A stretch of DNA of 64,000 bases, from contig NC_081339.1 in the NCBI RefSeq assembly GCF_022539665.2, forward strand, positions 124,001-188,000, in the 5' to 3' direction. The first letter of the stretch is position 1; every line of letters starts with the position of its first letter. The DNA is from Daphnia carinata. Lineage: Eukaryota; Arthropoda; Branchiopoda; Diplostraca; Daphniidae. The notes under the pieces were generated by a model. It was not told where the DNA came from. It was given only the letters and a program-made list of their open reading frames with translations, and did no database searches. This document shows positions 31,051 through 42,614 of this stretch, in pieces. Made by a program: the position numbers and the translations under genes.

Positions 31051-33059
31051 GTCACTGGCCGTCTGGTTGTCTGACCTTGAAACTAAAGTGTAGGGATGTC
31101 GTAGGAACTTGAGATCGAGTGGATTTCGCCTAAATGGACACGCTACTTTTATTTATTTTTTGTTGCGACAAAATCAGATAGACTATGTTTCATATTCTGC
31201 CCTTCGCATCGCAATAAAGACACGGAATGGACATCGAAAAGAGTTGTTTTCGACATGCGGCAAAATACAGTGTTATTCGGGTTGTAGCATCAGCAACAAA
31301 GGACAGACCTTTTACCCTAGGCAAACCTTTGTTTTATCGATGCTTTTAGGAAGAAAACAAAACAAAAACAGAATTAAATTTGTGTTCAGCGGTAGCCTTA
31401 GGTTACGTGTTTAGTGTTTCCCCGAAAGCGCAGTAAAGGAAGGGTTGAAAAACGGTTGAAAAAGAAAAAAAATGTATTTTTTTTGTTTATTTTTCCGAAG
31501 ATATCTAGAAACTCAAAATGTAAACAACCGTTGTCAATTGGTTTCGCAAGTTTTCTTGAAGTCCTTAAACTAATATTTAATGCCTATGCCTTTCCGCCCT
31601 TCAATTTAGTAAATAGGAAGGAATTTTTTAATTACCGATTTCGTTCAATCATCTATCAAGCTATTGGTTTTCGTCATCTCATTATTACACACTGCAGTTA
31701 CGTGAAACGGTACCAGCATTTTTCTAGAAAAATAAAAAATAGTTTGCTCGCCGTGATCAAGCTGCCGTAACTGCGTTTGTTTATGCAAAATGAAGCACGC
31801 AAAGCTACACAATGAGCGAATCGCCAATAACCAACAAAATGTACGTAACTGAAATAGGAAAGGGTATATGGTAAAAAAAAAAAAAAGTAAAAAAGAGAGT
31901 TATTTCATTTTACATCATCGACGCATCGCACTTCGTTTGAGCCACGGTATGCTACATACGCAAGTTATGGGCCCATGACAGGAAACTTTGTGTGGAGTAA
32001 GTTTCCCCATTGTTCTTTTTACTATGATTTTTTTCTAGCTAACTTGTTGGTACTTGCTAAACAAATCTCGCCCTTCGTTTAAAAAAAATATGTTTATGTA
32101 ATGTATAGTATTCTAGTAGAAAAGGCACGGTGTAAACGAATAAAAATTTAAGACTTTATACCAAACATAACTATACAACGACAATGCCAATGTTATATTT
32201 ATGGTGCGACAATTCTCTTTGTTAATTATTCGTGGAATCTAAAAGCTATTGGGAAATAATAGTGTCATCTAGTCAGCACCACTTGGGTCGAATTAAAATT
32301 CCGTACAATGGAAACGAAGCCCGACTCCGAATCATGTGGATGGGTGGGAAGTGTCTCCTTGAAAAACGGACGAAAGACGAGACCGCCCGGAAATCAATTT
32401 CTTATTGACGTGTCCTTTAAACAAGCTGTATATAACTGTTTGTACTATAACTTTTTACAAAATGTATTTTTTTTTTTTTAACAACTTTTTTACAACCGGC
32501 ACTTCTTGCTCTACTTTTAGTTCGTTTTGCAACAAGAATTGCAAAACCAAAAATTTGAACCTCGTAAAACTGTCTTATTTTCCTTTAAATCGCTGTGCAA
32601 CTTGAGACTCTGGCCAATCATTTAAATTGATCTGATGCAACGAACTTAACCAACCACGCTAAGGGTTTTTAGATTTTATCGGCTTATGCTCTTCCTGCAT
32701 TTTTTTTTCACGCTGTGTTAGCGAGAGGTGATGGCGGATGAGAATGATGATGGATTATGTGATGGTGGATTGCCAGCTTGCACTCCGTTCCCTCAATTGC
32801 CGCTAGAGATCAGCACATTCCATTTCTTAGACTTTCGGTGTTAGTTTTTCTAATTGGAAGCTTAGCTAAGGGTTCTAATTTTCCACTGAGCCATACAAAT
32901 GAAATTGTAAGTTACGCTTGCATTCTTTACAACTATTATTCTTTTGTATATAATTTTGCTGATTTATTCTTACCAATTACCAATTCAGAATTTACATCAT
33001 TCGGGCAATTAGGCTACAACATTAGATCATTAGACTAATAATGAGCTCAAAGATTTCAA
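31051..33059. other. 2-kb AT-rich stretch without a recognisable gene
   Basis: Several short open frames occur (for example 31414-31770) but are low-complexity Lys/Phe/Ile-rich. Poly-A and poly-T runs lie at about 31870 and 32466. No RNA gene or repeat was recognised. Confidence 0.45.
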
Positions 33060-33142
33060 TACTAGGTGTGACGATCGAACTTACGTCTTCATTCGAAGAC
33101 CAGATCTTAAGTCTGACGCCTTAACCACTCGGCCAACCTAGT
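33060..33142 (-). tRNA. tRNA-Leu(TAA), possibly functional
   Basis: 83-nt minus-strand tRNA: perfect 7-bp acceptor stem ACTAGGT/ACCTAGT, A73, D arm TGGCCGAGTGG, anticodon loop CTTAAGA (anticodon TAA), a class II variable arm hairpin TCTTC/GAAGA and T loop TTCGATC. Two T-stem pairs are mismatched, so activity is uncertain. Confidence 0.75.
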
Positions 33143-34540
33143 GCGTGAATTAAGAGGAATTTAGTTAATAGTTTTGCATTCGCGATAAAAAAACTTTATT
33201 TACAGTTCATCATCAGCGTTTGGCTGTGTCAGACCTTTAACTAGTACAATTCCAAAATCAACGGAAATAAAGGAGACTAAACTATTATACAACGCACTGT
33301 AGTCCTATCTGCTTCTCAATTTAAAACCTTGAGATTGATAACATTTCCTTCCTGATATTCTCACCTCCAACGAATGTGTAGCACGCCCAAAACGTAATCT
33401 CGTTTTACTTCTGTCTTGTAGAGCCTGGTTTTCAATGGGCCTAGAAGATAAAAAAAATATGAAGAAACTAAAATGGCGATATCTCAGAATCTGGGATGCG
33501 ATTGAATCAAGTAAAATTTAGCTAGGAAAAAATTAATGTCATCAATTTAAGCTTAATGAAGGTTTATCGTTTTAGTTGAAAACAAAAATAAATGAAAGTG
33601 CAACTAAAAATGTAGAACCCTAATTCCCGTTATTTCAAATTTTTTAAACTACTTCTATCTAATGAATTAAAAAATAAATGCTTCGATTAAGCTTCAAAGG
33701 TTTATCAGTTAGAATGTCAAAAATCTACATCATCAATGGTGCTGCTTGCTGTCCAGAAAAAAAAAAAAAAAGAGGAGGAAGGGATTACGGATGAATTTTT
33801 GGCGAGACCGTGGGCAATAGAAGTGAACAGAATTTTAAAAATTATCCCCATGGTTGCGCTATTTCAGCCAATCCAGTAAAAGGCTCCCGTTAATATGCAA
33901 CCGGTATTTCATCAACTAAGGGGAATCAACATCAACATGCCGTTTTTTACCATCAAACTCGCAAAGCGTACAGGGTTCATCTAATTAATTAAATGCGAGG
34001 AAAAATATGTTGCAAAACCACGAAGCTTGTCACGTATTAGTTACCTAACTCACCTGCTTTCTGGGTAAAAGTCTGGAATTGCAAGTCATGAAATGAGCTA
34101 GCCGTAAAAGGAATCCATTTCATAAATTAAGTTTTTGAATACCAAATGGCGAAGACAGGAAAATGGGCGTATTGGTTTGCCCTTCTGTCTGTCGTTTCGT
34201 AGTTCCGCATCTTCCCTGTCGTTTTGGAAAAACCCTGTTGGCATCGAAGATCAGTAAAAAATCCGAAAAAATCCGTCACGAAATACCAAACGATTTCATA
34301 TACCTTTTACAAGGCTTTAGAAAGTGTAGTACAATAACTTTCACGAAAAGGCAATGAAAGAATCATTTACTGAGGACTTCAACGATATAAGATTATCCTC
34401 TCCAAAAAAAAACAACACAACATGTAAAATTTTGAATATCATATAAAAATTGCGGATTACAAAACAACTAGCAGCAAATTCACATTGTTTTAGTCAACAA
34501 TGAATTTGCTTATTCGTCGATTAGGAAGCGCTTCCATCGG
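33143..34540. other. intergenic; contains a relic of the second MITE family
   Basis: 33463-33640 matches blocks of the miniature transposons at 11901 (inverted) and 28369 (direct). The remainder shows no gene. A near-perfect hairpin (gcaaattca...tgaatttgc) lies at about 34472-34510. Confidence 0.45.
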
Positions 34541-35010
34541 TCAGCACAGAATGAAGAAGAAAAACTTATTAAAAACACAAAATAAAACTAAAAAACACAA
34601 CCACAGGGCGTCGCCGTTCCAATGGCCATATTGGTACATTGGCGTGTAGAAATCGTACATATCGACAGGTAAAGAGTCCAGTCCTCGTTCTTTCAATGTT
34701 CTGTGGACGCTTTGAATTGATTTCAATATCAGAAAATGTTGGCTCTCCGTACATGGATTCCTAATTGGCAAACGAATAAGTTAAAAACCACGATAGCCAA
34801 AAATAACAAAAAATTGAATTGTTAGATAATTCTTCGGACGAGATTCACTCCGTTTAAATGTCTTGTCCTGATTGTGACGGAGAACGCAATCTAGTCGATC
34901 TTTATTCACGTTTGAAATGCCCAGCATCTCGGCCATCCGCAACAGCTGCGGACCCGTGTCCCGACGCAGTTTCTCGTAGTAGACGGCGCCACCGCATTTC
35001 TATCATCTGA
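34541..35010 (-). pseudogene. unidentified two-exon gene fragment, minus strand
   Basis: An upstream piece (about 34850-35010; includes YEKLRRDTGPQLLRMAEMLG) and a downstream piece after a TTGCCAATTAG acceptor (34541-34760; includes LKERGLDSLPVDMYDFYTPM) look protein-coding and are spaced as exons. The upstream side is cut by the BEL/Pao fragment at about 35080. I do not recognise the family. Confidence 0.3.
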
Positions 35011-35077
35011 TCCCAACAGTTGCCAACATTTCCCAATAGCGACGCTGCGGCTGATGAATTGATCCCACGCTGAGAAA

Positions 35078-36306
35078 TCATCGTATCAAAATGTAGCTGT
35101 TAATTTCCGCGCTAATTTGAACGCTATCAGCTACATCTGGAAACTGGCTGCGGAAGTCATCGGCCGTCCTGTTGAGGGCGAAGATGCAGCTCGTCGGGGA
35201 GGATATTGCTCCAAATACGTGCACCGTCATCTGGTACGTCAACGGAGCTGAAATACTGCCAGGCGTCCGGTAGAGAAATCTGAAGGCGGTCTGGTCTTCT
35301 TCCGGGACTTTCACTTGGTAGAACATTTTCTCAATATCCGCTCCGACTGGTACAAGGTTACGGCGGAAGCGGATGAGCACACCAAGCAGGCTAACGAGTA
35401 AATTAGGGCCCCGAAGCAGGTTTTGATTAATCGATGTGCCACCAAACTCAGCAGCTCCATCGAATACGACACGAACTTTGGTCGATGAGCTGGAAGGGCT
35501 CAGACCCCGTGTTGTGGTAGATACCACGTCTTGTTGGTCTCCTTCTGGGCTTCCTGGGTCGTTAAGAGTCGGGCATGTTTTAAGCCGATGTACTCCTTGA
35601 CCACTGCATCGTACCGTTGGGCAAACTCCGCGTCTCGATGAAAACGTCGTTCGAGGGCGTAGAGCCTCTTCAATGCAGATGCCCGATGGTTTGGTAGATT
35701 TACGTCGTCGGCTTTCCACATTAAGCCGACTTGGTACTGGTTACCAATACGTTTTACGATAGACTCGAGGATGCATTTTCCACGTAGGTCATCCTCAGAT
35801 AGAACGGGGGGTTCTATTTCTACTTCGTTGGCCTCAAGTTGCCAGAACTTCTTCACCAGCTCATTTAGGTCTTCGGGACGTTCCACGGTGCCCAGATGAG
35901 CGATGAACGGGCGTCCGTTTTGTGGCGGGCCCGTTTGTCCGTCCAAACACCAGCCAAACGGCGTCTTGAAGGCGATGGGCCCAGTCGTTCCAGCCGGCGG
36001 CTTGATGGAAGCTACATGATCATGGGCCTCTGCGACGTCGAGTCCTATCAGCACGGTCACGTCCTCTTCTTGAACGGTCGGGACGGCAATACCACGTAGG
36101 TGCGTCCATGACTCCAACTGTCGAGGGTCGATCGGTGAATTCGGCGTCACCTTCAAATTGTCGACGGCATAAGCGTGTTTAACTTCAAACTGGCTATTAC
36201 CATCACGAGATGTTAGGGCGAAGTTTACTACGGAAGCCGTAACGTTAGGCGTGGCTCCGTCATACGAGACAACGTTGATGCATTTAGATGGCCCAACGAG
36301 TCCCAA
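35078..36306 (-). pseudogene. BEL/Pao pol fragment: protease region and RT start (copy 1)
   Basis: 36306-35500 encodes the protease/linker region (GLVGPSKCINVVSYDG, VTVLIGLDVAEAHDHV, WCLDGQTGPP). An overlapping frame (35719-35078) carries the RT start: [40 protein letters not shown], then AFRFLYRT. The change of frame near 35500 and the truncation before the Y-x-D-D motif show it is dead. Confidence 0.85.
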
Positions 36307-36509
36307 CTTCTTTGCTAAGTCGCCCCGAATCAGCGTGCTGTCGCTTCTGGTATCCAGGAAACCGAAAGTGTCGACTCACGTTTTGCCAGGACCAACACGA
36401 ACCGGTACGATCTTGAAACGTACACGTTGTTTTACTGTTTCCAAATGGGTCAAGGTCCCAAGGAATGCCGTCGAAAGTGGCGATGATGGAGCAGTTGGAT
36501 CAGCTAGCC

Positions 36510-37942
36510 TTAGAATTCGGATCCATGAAGCAAGGTGTGGTGGCGGCTTCCAGTACAATCAGCGATATTACAGCTGACGTCCCTGGGACACTCCTTGCGT
36601 TCATGTTTACCCGTAAGACATAACAGACATCTTCCGGACTTAAATACTTTCTCAGCCCTTTTTGTGGGCGTGAGAGACATGAAGACGGTGCAGGTTGAAA
36701 GATGGTGGTTCCTACCGTTACATACAAACCATTTCCACCGTTCCGTCTTCTCGGCTTGCATCTTCCCCGATGTTGATCGGCTCCTTGGAGGCATGGTTGC
36801 TGAAGATGTTGACGCCGCTACTTTCGAACCTTCCATCGTCGATACGTGTCCAATGGTCGACATGTGTGGGAAGCTGGGTCTCTTGACGGGCTTCCTTTCG
36901 TCGAACTTTACACCTTTGGACGTCGACGTAGGTAAAGACTCGAGCGTCGACCAATCTTCTGCGATGTCGTACTGCATCTTCCATCGTTCGGAGGGGTGAC
37001 AGGGTAGAAACGTCTTGACGAGTTGGTAAGACTGGTGATCGCCCGGGAGGTCGTTGATCTTGAATCGTTCGTGGTTGAACTTTCATGACGTCTACTTCCG
37101 TTCGAAGGTCTTCGATTTTAGCGTTTAACTCCACCTTGACTGCATCAATTTTCTTATCTAACCCGTCCAACGTGTGGTGTGCTTCTCTGACTAGCGTGTT
37201 GTTGGTCGCTATGTCTTGGGACGTGACTCTTGAACTATCAATGAGCTTACTCAGCTGTTCGCTCATGCTCCTTAACGCCTTGTTGAGGGTTTCTGTGATG
37301 GAGGTTGTGTTTGCCTCCATCTGAGCCCTTGCTGTTTCCAACTTCACCTCCAGCTTCAGCATCTGTGCTTCAGTCTCCAACTCCTCTTGTGTTGATTGTT
37401 GGAGAAGGCTGGTTGGTTTAACGTTGGTACGCCTCTTTCCAGATAACGTGGTACTACATGTGATGTCCGAAGCTGATGTCCCGATCGAGCTGACGGACTG
37501 ATTTGAGGAAGTTGCGTAGCGACTTGCAAATTTGATAACTTCAACGTGGTCTGTTTCGAAGTCTGATTCCCACTTGTCACATGCTGGACGTTGCTGCTCA
37601 GTGAGGTCGGATATACTTTCTGTATATTGGTTGTGAATTGCTTTGACTTCGTCGTAAATACGAATCAATTCGTCACGCCATGCTGCTACTTGCAATTTCT
37701 TCAATCTGATGGCTCCCATCTTGTGGTCTTCCACAGCCTTTCTGAGTTGTGTCTTCTCCTATTGTTAACTTCGTGTGGGCCGCCTTTCTCTTCCCACGTT
37801 TCTTCTTGAGATCGTTTTCGGGAAGTAAGGGCCGTTCACTCTTCTGCCGTTCAGGTTTCGATGCGTCTACCATTGGGTTAGGGCCGTGTTCCCAAATGTG
37901 GCCAATTTCCATATTTTCGGCTTTGGGTACGGTTTCACTCAT
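36510..37942 (-). pseudogene. BEL/Pao gag (copy 1), frameshifted
   Basis: Begins MSETVPKAENMEIGHIWEHG, followed by a coiled-coil-rich region (ELETEAQMLKLEVKLETARA) and a Cys/His cluster typical of BEL gag ends (C-x2-C, C-x2-C-x4-H-x4-C, then H-x2-L-L-H). The parts lie in three frames (37942-37673, 37734-36718, 36977-36510). A 10-bp insertion near 37757 relative to copy 2 causes one of the shifts. Confidence 0.85.
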
Positions 37943-38168
37943 GACGTAGAAACGTTATTTTAGGCTTATAGAGTCACACGTTAACGGATGTCGATGATTC
38001 ACGTAGATACACCGATCTTCTAGTCAGATGGCAAACGCGTGGTGGACAGGTGGGTGCCTTCAGGCTGGCGTGGACGTCTGCCAAAGTTTTACAGGGAGAA
38101 TACCCGACAATTTACAAATCATGCGAGGGTTTTACTAACGAGAACGGGAAATGCACGTGTTCGTCAAA

Positions 38169-38186
38169 TCCCGGGTTTCGGCACCA
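38169..38186 (-). promoter_or_regulatory. BEL/Pao primer binding site, tRNA-Phe type (copy 1)
   Basis: Two nt inside the 5' LTR, TGGTGCCGAAACCCGGGA is complementary to the 3' end expected of arthropod tRNA-Phe (...CCCGGGTTTCGGCACCA). The equivalent in the other element (54372-54389) has one mismatch. Confidence 0.7.
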
Positions 38187-38188
38187 TT

Positions 38189-38594
38189 TGTTGCTGACTC
38201 GTGCAAAGTAGCAACAGAGAGAGATGAAAGGATGATGGATGAGGATGAATGAAATGACGGGGATATAAAAAAGGAATGCTTTATTTCTGGACTAGGAAAT
38301 GAACATAAATACCACACGCTTGACTTAAAGAAAGAAAACGGAGGGGACAAAACTGAGTCTGAATTTTGACAAGGCTGGACAAACTGTCTGGCAAAACGAG
38401 ACAAATAACTTAGACTACCGTCTGGGTTTGACAAAAGAAGACGGGGACAAAATGACTGTCTGGGTCGGCTAACAAAGTAATAGTACCCCTTTCCATAGAA
38501 AGGAGTAAAGAGCTCAACGAAAATGGGAACTCAAATACTACGTAGGCCCGTGCCCCCTACAGCCCTGCCCGCGAGGGCAGCACCGTAGGTGACA
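38189..38594 (-). repeat. BEL/Pao LTR (copy 1)
   Basis: Bounded TG...CA ('tgttgctgac' to 'gtaggtgaca' on the plus strand), 406 bp, matching 54392-54797 and 47711-48118. Confidence 0.9.
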
Positions 38595-38633
38595 GATGTC
38601 AATTTACCTTCTCGTGACTACAAACTAGTGGTT

Positions 38634-38715
38634 ACCAGGCGTGTTGAACGAACTCACGGCTCTATACAAAGACCAGAACTTAAGTCTGGCGCCATAACCA
38701 CTCGGCCAACCCGGT
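38634..38715 (-). pseudogene. tRNA-Leu(TAA) relic
   Basis: Keeps the anticodon region CTTAAGT, the D arm and the variable arm of tRNA-Leu, but acceptor and T stems no longer pair. Equivalent to 54837-54917 in the second duplicate. Confidence 0.8.
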
Positions 38716-38813
38716 ACACTAAAATATCAGTAACAGTAGCAGTAATAGCTGCTACAAAGAAATTTTCCTTCCAGTTGTACACAACCGTTAAACAATACAT
38801 TTAAGATCAACAT

Positions 38814-38884
38814 GTGAAAATCCAACTTACGTATCTATGAAGAAACGAAAACTTAAGTCTGGTGCCTTAACATCTAGGCTAATC
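38814..38884 (-). pseudogene. strongly decayed tRNA-Leu relic
   Basis: Only the anticodon arm and parts of the D arm remain ('cttaagtctggtgccttaac' on the plus strand). Confidence 0.6.
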
Positions 38885-39026
38885 AATTAATATATCTTTA
38901 GCAATCAAATAATTGTGTAAAGTATTATCAGCACATGGTTGCGACAGATTTTAATAGCAGAAATCGAATTTACCAGGATATAGATGCAATTTTGCGTTAC
39001 TCTTCTATTGTAGCAAACTTATGGTT

Positions 39027-39109
39027 ACCAGGTATGAGGATCGAACTTACGTCCGTATACAGAGACAGAAATTAAATCTGGCGCCTTAACAACACGGTGA
39101 ACCTTGTGT
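39027..39109 (-). pseudogene. tRNA-Leu(TAA) relic
   Basis: 83-nt tRNA-Leu-like sequence with a disrupted anticodon stem and D arm. Its 3' flank ('...tacttaattggaat...gaacagacta') is shared with the intact tRNA-Leu at 47522, so both derive from one repeat unit. Confidence 0.8.
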
Positions 39110-40219
39110 TCACTAATACTATTTTACTTAATTGGAATCGTAGCTTAGAATTCCAATTGCCCACTGAGACACAAAAAAATGAACAGACTAAGGTAGAACA
39201 GAAGATTGCTGTAATTTGCTATTTTCATGATTGTTTCTTACCTTTTTCAAGTTTGATTTATTCCTAAATCTACCAGGAAATAAAATTCATTTAACGATTT
39301 TTCGACGTGGCATGGTTCTACCTTCAGCCAATATAATCCTTGTGGTTAACGATGTTTCCTAGCTTATGGTCCCATCTCCAATGAATGGGCAGCGCAGTTA
39401 AAACGTTATTTGAAAAAGTTTACCAACGGAAATCATTTGTCTTATAGAGCATGGTAAGAAACATAGCGCGAATGAATTAATCAAAGAGTGTTTACTATGA
39501 GAATTTAGCGTTTTATTATGATTATTCACATTATATTTTTACCAGCGATTGTCGGACGGATTCGTTCATCTAAAGATAAGAAACTAAGGGTAGCTATCAT
39601 GTCCTGAAAGATCTGAAAACTTTCTCCACCTTACCGCTCAGTTTATTTTCTACGCAAACAACAGAAAACAAAAAGAAAAAAACTAATAAAACCAAAAACT
39701 AAAAAAAAAAATAATAAATGCGTATCAGTATAATTATATAGGGTAAAAGAGCGAACTGGGACAGCGTTTGGGTTAACACTCTTTCTTATTGGGAATGTGT
39801 GTAAAGCCGATCTGCTAATTTCGGACAAAAACCATTGGACATTTATGTTAATCTGATCAGTCTTATTTTTCAAAACTAATTTATTCGTTCGATTGAGTTT
39901 TGAATCGAATAGCTTAAGACACCGAAGAAGGTGCAATAAAAAATATAGCAAAATGTATTTTTCAATAACCAAAACAATGAGCTGTCAAAAAGAAACATCT
40001 ATTTTTCAGGTTTGGTAACTTGTGATCGAAACTCACCCAAAAATCATAAAGTATTGATTTTTAAGATCGTATTAAACACTTCGCTCTTTAAGTAGCCAAC
40101 AGACCATAGGTTCAGTAAAAAACAAAAAAATAAATGTGATTGAAATTTTCGAGAAACCCGCATTAGGGACAGTAGACTAATTACAAAAAGACATGTTATG
40201 CTTATCAAATCAATTTTGT
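39110..40219. other. AT-rich spacer, no gene seen
   Basis: Shares its first 100 bp with the flank of the tRNA-Leu at 47522. The remainder holds no recognisable gene; present also at 55315-56427. Confidence 0.5.
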
Positions 40220-41935
40220 TAACCATTTTATTATTGATTACCATCCTAAAGGGTAATGGTTCTATGCTGTCAAGGAACTATTTTTAAATGTTTTTATCCT
40301 CATTTTTCCCTTTTTGGTGAGGTATTTCTAAATCACTACTACAATATCAACAATATTAGGAACAATAGATTCAGTTAAGTTTTCTCTACATGGCTATTGA
40401 ATATTTTTATGAAAATCATGTGAAAATATGCATCTAATCGGTGATTGCAGTTTTTTATTTTTTAAATAAGCTCCCGTGATGCTAATTTAGGACAGCATTC
40501 TACATACTGAAATGCACACTTTATGCTTTTAATTATTTTTCTTTCACCATAGCATAATCGTAAGATGTTGAATTGACAACCAAAAGGCTAACGGTTCTAT
40601 ACCGTATGGGTACTATACATATACTTCAATTTCCTTATTTTTGAATTTTTTCTTATTTGATGAGATATTTTGAAATCAATAGGAACACCTTAAACTAAAG
40701 CAATATCATCAATACTGGTATCAATAGATTGGTTTAAGTTACCTCTACATGGCTGTTGAATATTTTATGAAAATCACGTGAAATTATTTATCTAATGGAG
40801 GATTGTAATTCTTATTTTTTCTACACAAGCTTCCGTGACGCTAATTTGGGACAGCAAACTACATACAACAAGACATGTTATGCTTTTTAACAATATTTCC
40901 TCAACCATGGCATAGTTGTAAGACGTACGATTGCCACCGTAAACGATAATGGTTCTATACTGTCAAGGCGCTATTTTCAAGTTTCGTTTTCCTCATTCCC
41001 TCATTTTTCCCTTTTTTGTGAGATATTTGTAAATCATTATAGGTACCTTACACTACTACATTATCAATAATATTAGGATCAATAGATTCGTTTAAGTTTT
41101 CTCTACATGGCTATTGCATATTTTATGAAAATCATACGAAAATATGCATCTAATCCGTAATTGCAAATTTTTATGTTTTTTACATAAGGTCTCAAGACGC
41201 CAATTTGGGACAGCAGACTACATACTAGATGACATATTAGTCTTTTCAACTTTGTGTCGTTCGAGATGGCATACTCGAAAGAAATTGGATTGCCAAGCTA
41301 TAGGAGAATGGTTCCATACTGTCTGGGCACTATAATTTCTTTTTCCAAATTTTTGAACTATCCCCTTTTTTATGAGATATTTTTAAATCGCTAAAGATAC
41401 CTTAAACTAAAACAATATCAAAAATATTAGGACCAATAGATTCTTTGAAGTGTTCTCTATGTGGCTGTTGAATATTTTGTGAAAATCCTGTGACAATATT
41501 TATCTTTATGGGGGATAGCAATTCTTATATTTCTTTACATTAGCTCCCATGACGCTAATTTGGGACAGCACGCCACGTACTAAATATTAAGTACTAAGTA
41601 TTATATTTTATTGCTTCAATATGTAAGCGGTGGTATAGTCGTAGGTCTTTGGATTGTCAACCCGAAGATTGATGGTTCAACTCAAATTGTAGAATATGAA
41701 CAGATTGCTTTGCCTAACTGTTTCGTTTTGTGAGATACTCTTACATATTCTATGACACAGAATGACAGACTTGTGTAAGCTTCCTCTACATGGATGTTGC
41801 ATATCTTATAAAAATTAAGCGACAATATTCATGTAATCGGTAATGGCGAATTGTATCATTCATAAAAATTACGATGGCAGTGGCTCTGTCGTAAGATGTT
41901 GGAATGGGAACCAAAGGATTGAATAATTGATTCTT
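40220..41935 (+). repeat. tandem array of ~345-bp units with tRNA-like cores
   Basis: About five diverged units. Each has 'tctctacatggctgttgaatatttt', 'gaaaatca', 'gctaatttgggacagca' and then a core resembling a decayed tRNA ending in a B-box-like 'ggttc'. Cores begin at about 40220, 40551, 40909, 41265, 41628 and 41872. The fifth (41628-41695) looks most tRNA-like. This suggests a dispersed tRNA gene plus flank that expanded in tandem and decayed. Also present at 56428-58143. Confidence 0.75.
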
Positions 41936-42039
41936 AATGCGGCAAATATTTATTATTTTCCATTATTGGTTTTTTAATCACACTTTGTGTGATATTATGG
42001 AATCGCAATGAATGTTTGTAGGAAAACCTCAAAAAAATA

Positions 42040-42612
42040 ATAATATGAGTTATAAAGAAACAGGCCTTATGGATCCACGAATCGCAAACACTACATTGGT
42101 TGCAATCATCCTTTGTACCTGTGCTTTTACGTAGCATTCAGAGAACACGTAGCCACTTTGTTCAGTATCTTCGACAAAGGCAAAAGAATCCTCTAATCGT
42201 GCCTCTATTTGTGCTCGAGACCTCGATGAGCGTCGTGATCCTTCAATAAAGACCTTGCCTGTTGTCTTTTTGTCCTTTTTTCCTTTTGCCTTCGGACTGT
42301 AAAACAGAAAAAATAATTATGAGCAATTAGGGAATTTAAGACATTAAACTGACCAAGTGCTATAATCATACAATGAAAACACACCATCTTTTGTCAAAAG
42401 TGACATGAGAATTAATTGCCTTAGATGACCATGTTGTTGGCAGCGACAGGAAATGTCCGTTCCATTGTATTGGAGGTATCCCTCATCAACGTCGTCGTCA
42501 AATTCTTCATCCAACTGTGGCGCATTGTTACTTTTGAAGAAATTTTCCATTTCCCTGCAATTTTCCCAGTTTGCTGCTGCCTCCGCTTTTCCACCTCCGC
42601 CAAATGTTTTTT
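42040..42612 (-). pseudogene. two-exon gene remnant with PHD-like Cys/His cluster (copy 1)
   Basis: Exon A (42354 to about 42612) encodes an acidic stretch (QLDEEFDDDVDEGYLQYNGT). A 57-nt GT-AG intron (42297-42353) follows, then exon B (starting 42296) with PKAKGKKDKKTTGKVFIEGS and an E/D-rich tail. Next, in a shifted frame, comes C-x2-C-x2-C-x2-W-x-H-x2-C (42137 leftward), like half of a PHD finger or the Cys/His tail of some pogo-type transposases. The upstream part is replaced by the Gypsy fragment at about 42615. Family not settled. Confidence 0.5.
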
Positions 42613-42614
42613 GC

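Larger units (their letters stand above)
35078..38594 (-). mobile_element. BEL/Pao LTR element, truncated copy 1
   Basis: Contains the 5' LTR (38189-38594), primer site, gag, protease and the start of RT, then stops at about 35080 in RT before the catalytic motif. There is no integrase and no 3' LTR. It lies in the first copy of the large duplicated segment and corresponds to 51471-54797 in the fuller element, but runs about 200 bp further into RT than that one. Confidence 0.9.

Noticed and set aside
34163..34357. 64-codon plus-strand ORF
   Set aside because: No family signature, no splice context and a composition typical of chance frames.
36535..36999. Plus-strand 154-codon frame (also 52719-53183)
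   Set aside because: It lies opposite the BEL gag zinc-knuckle region and is conserved only because the segment is duplicated.
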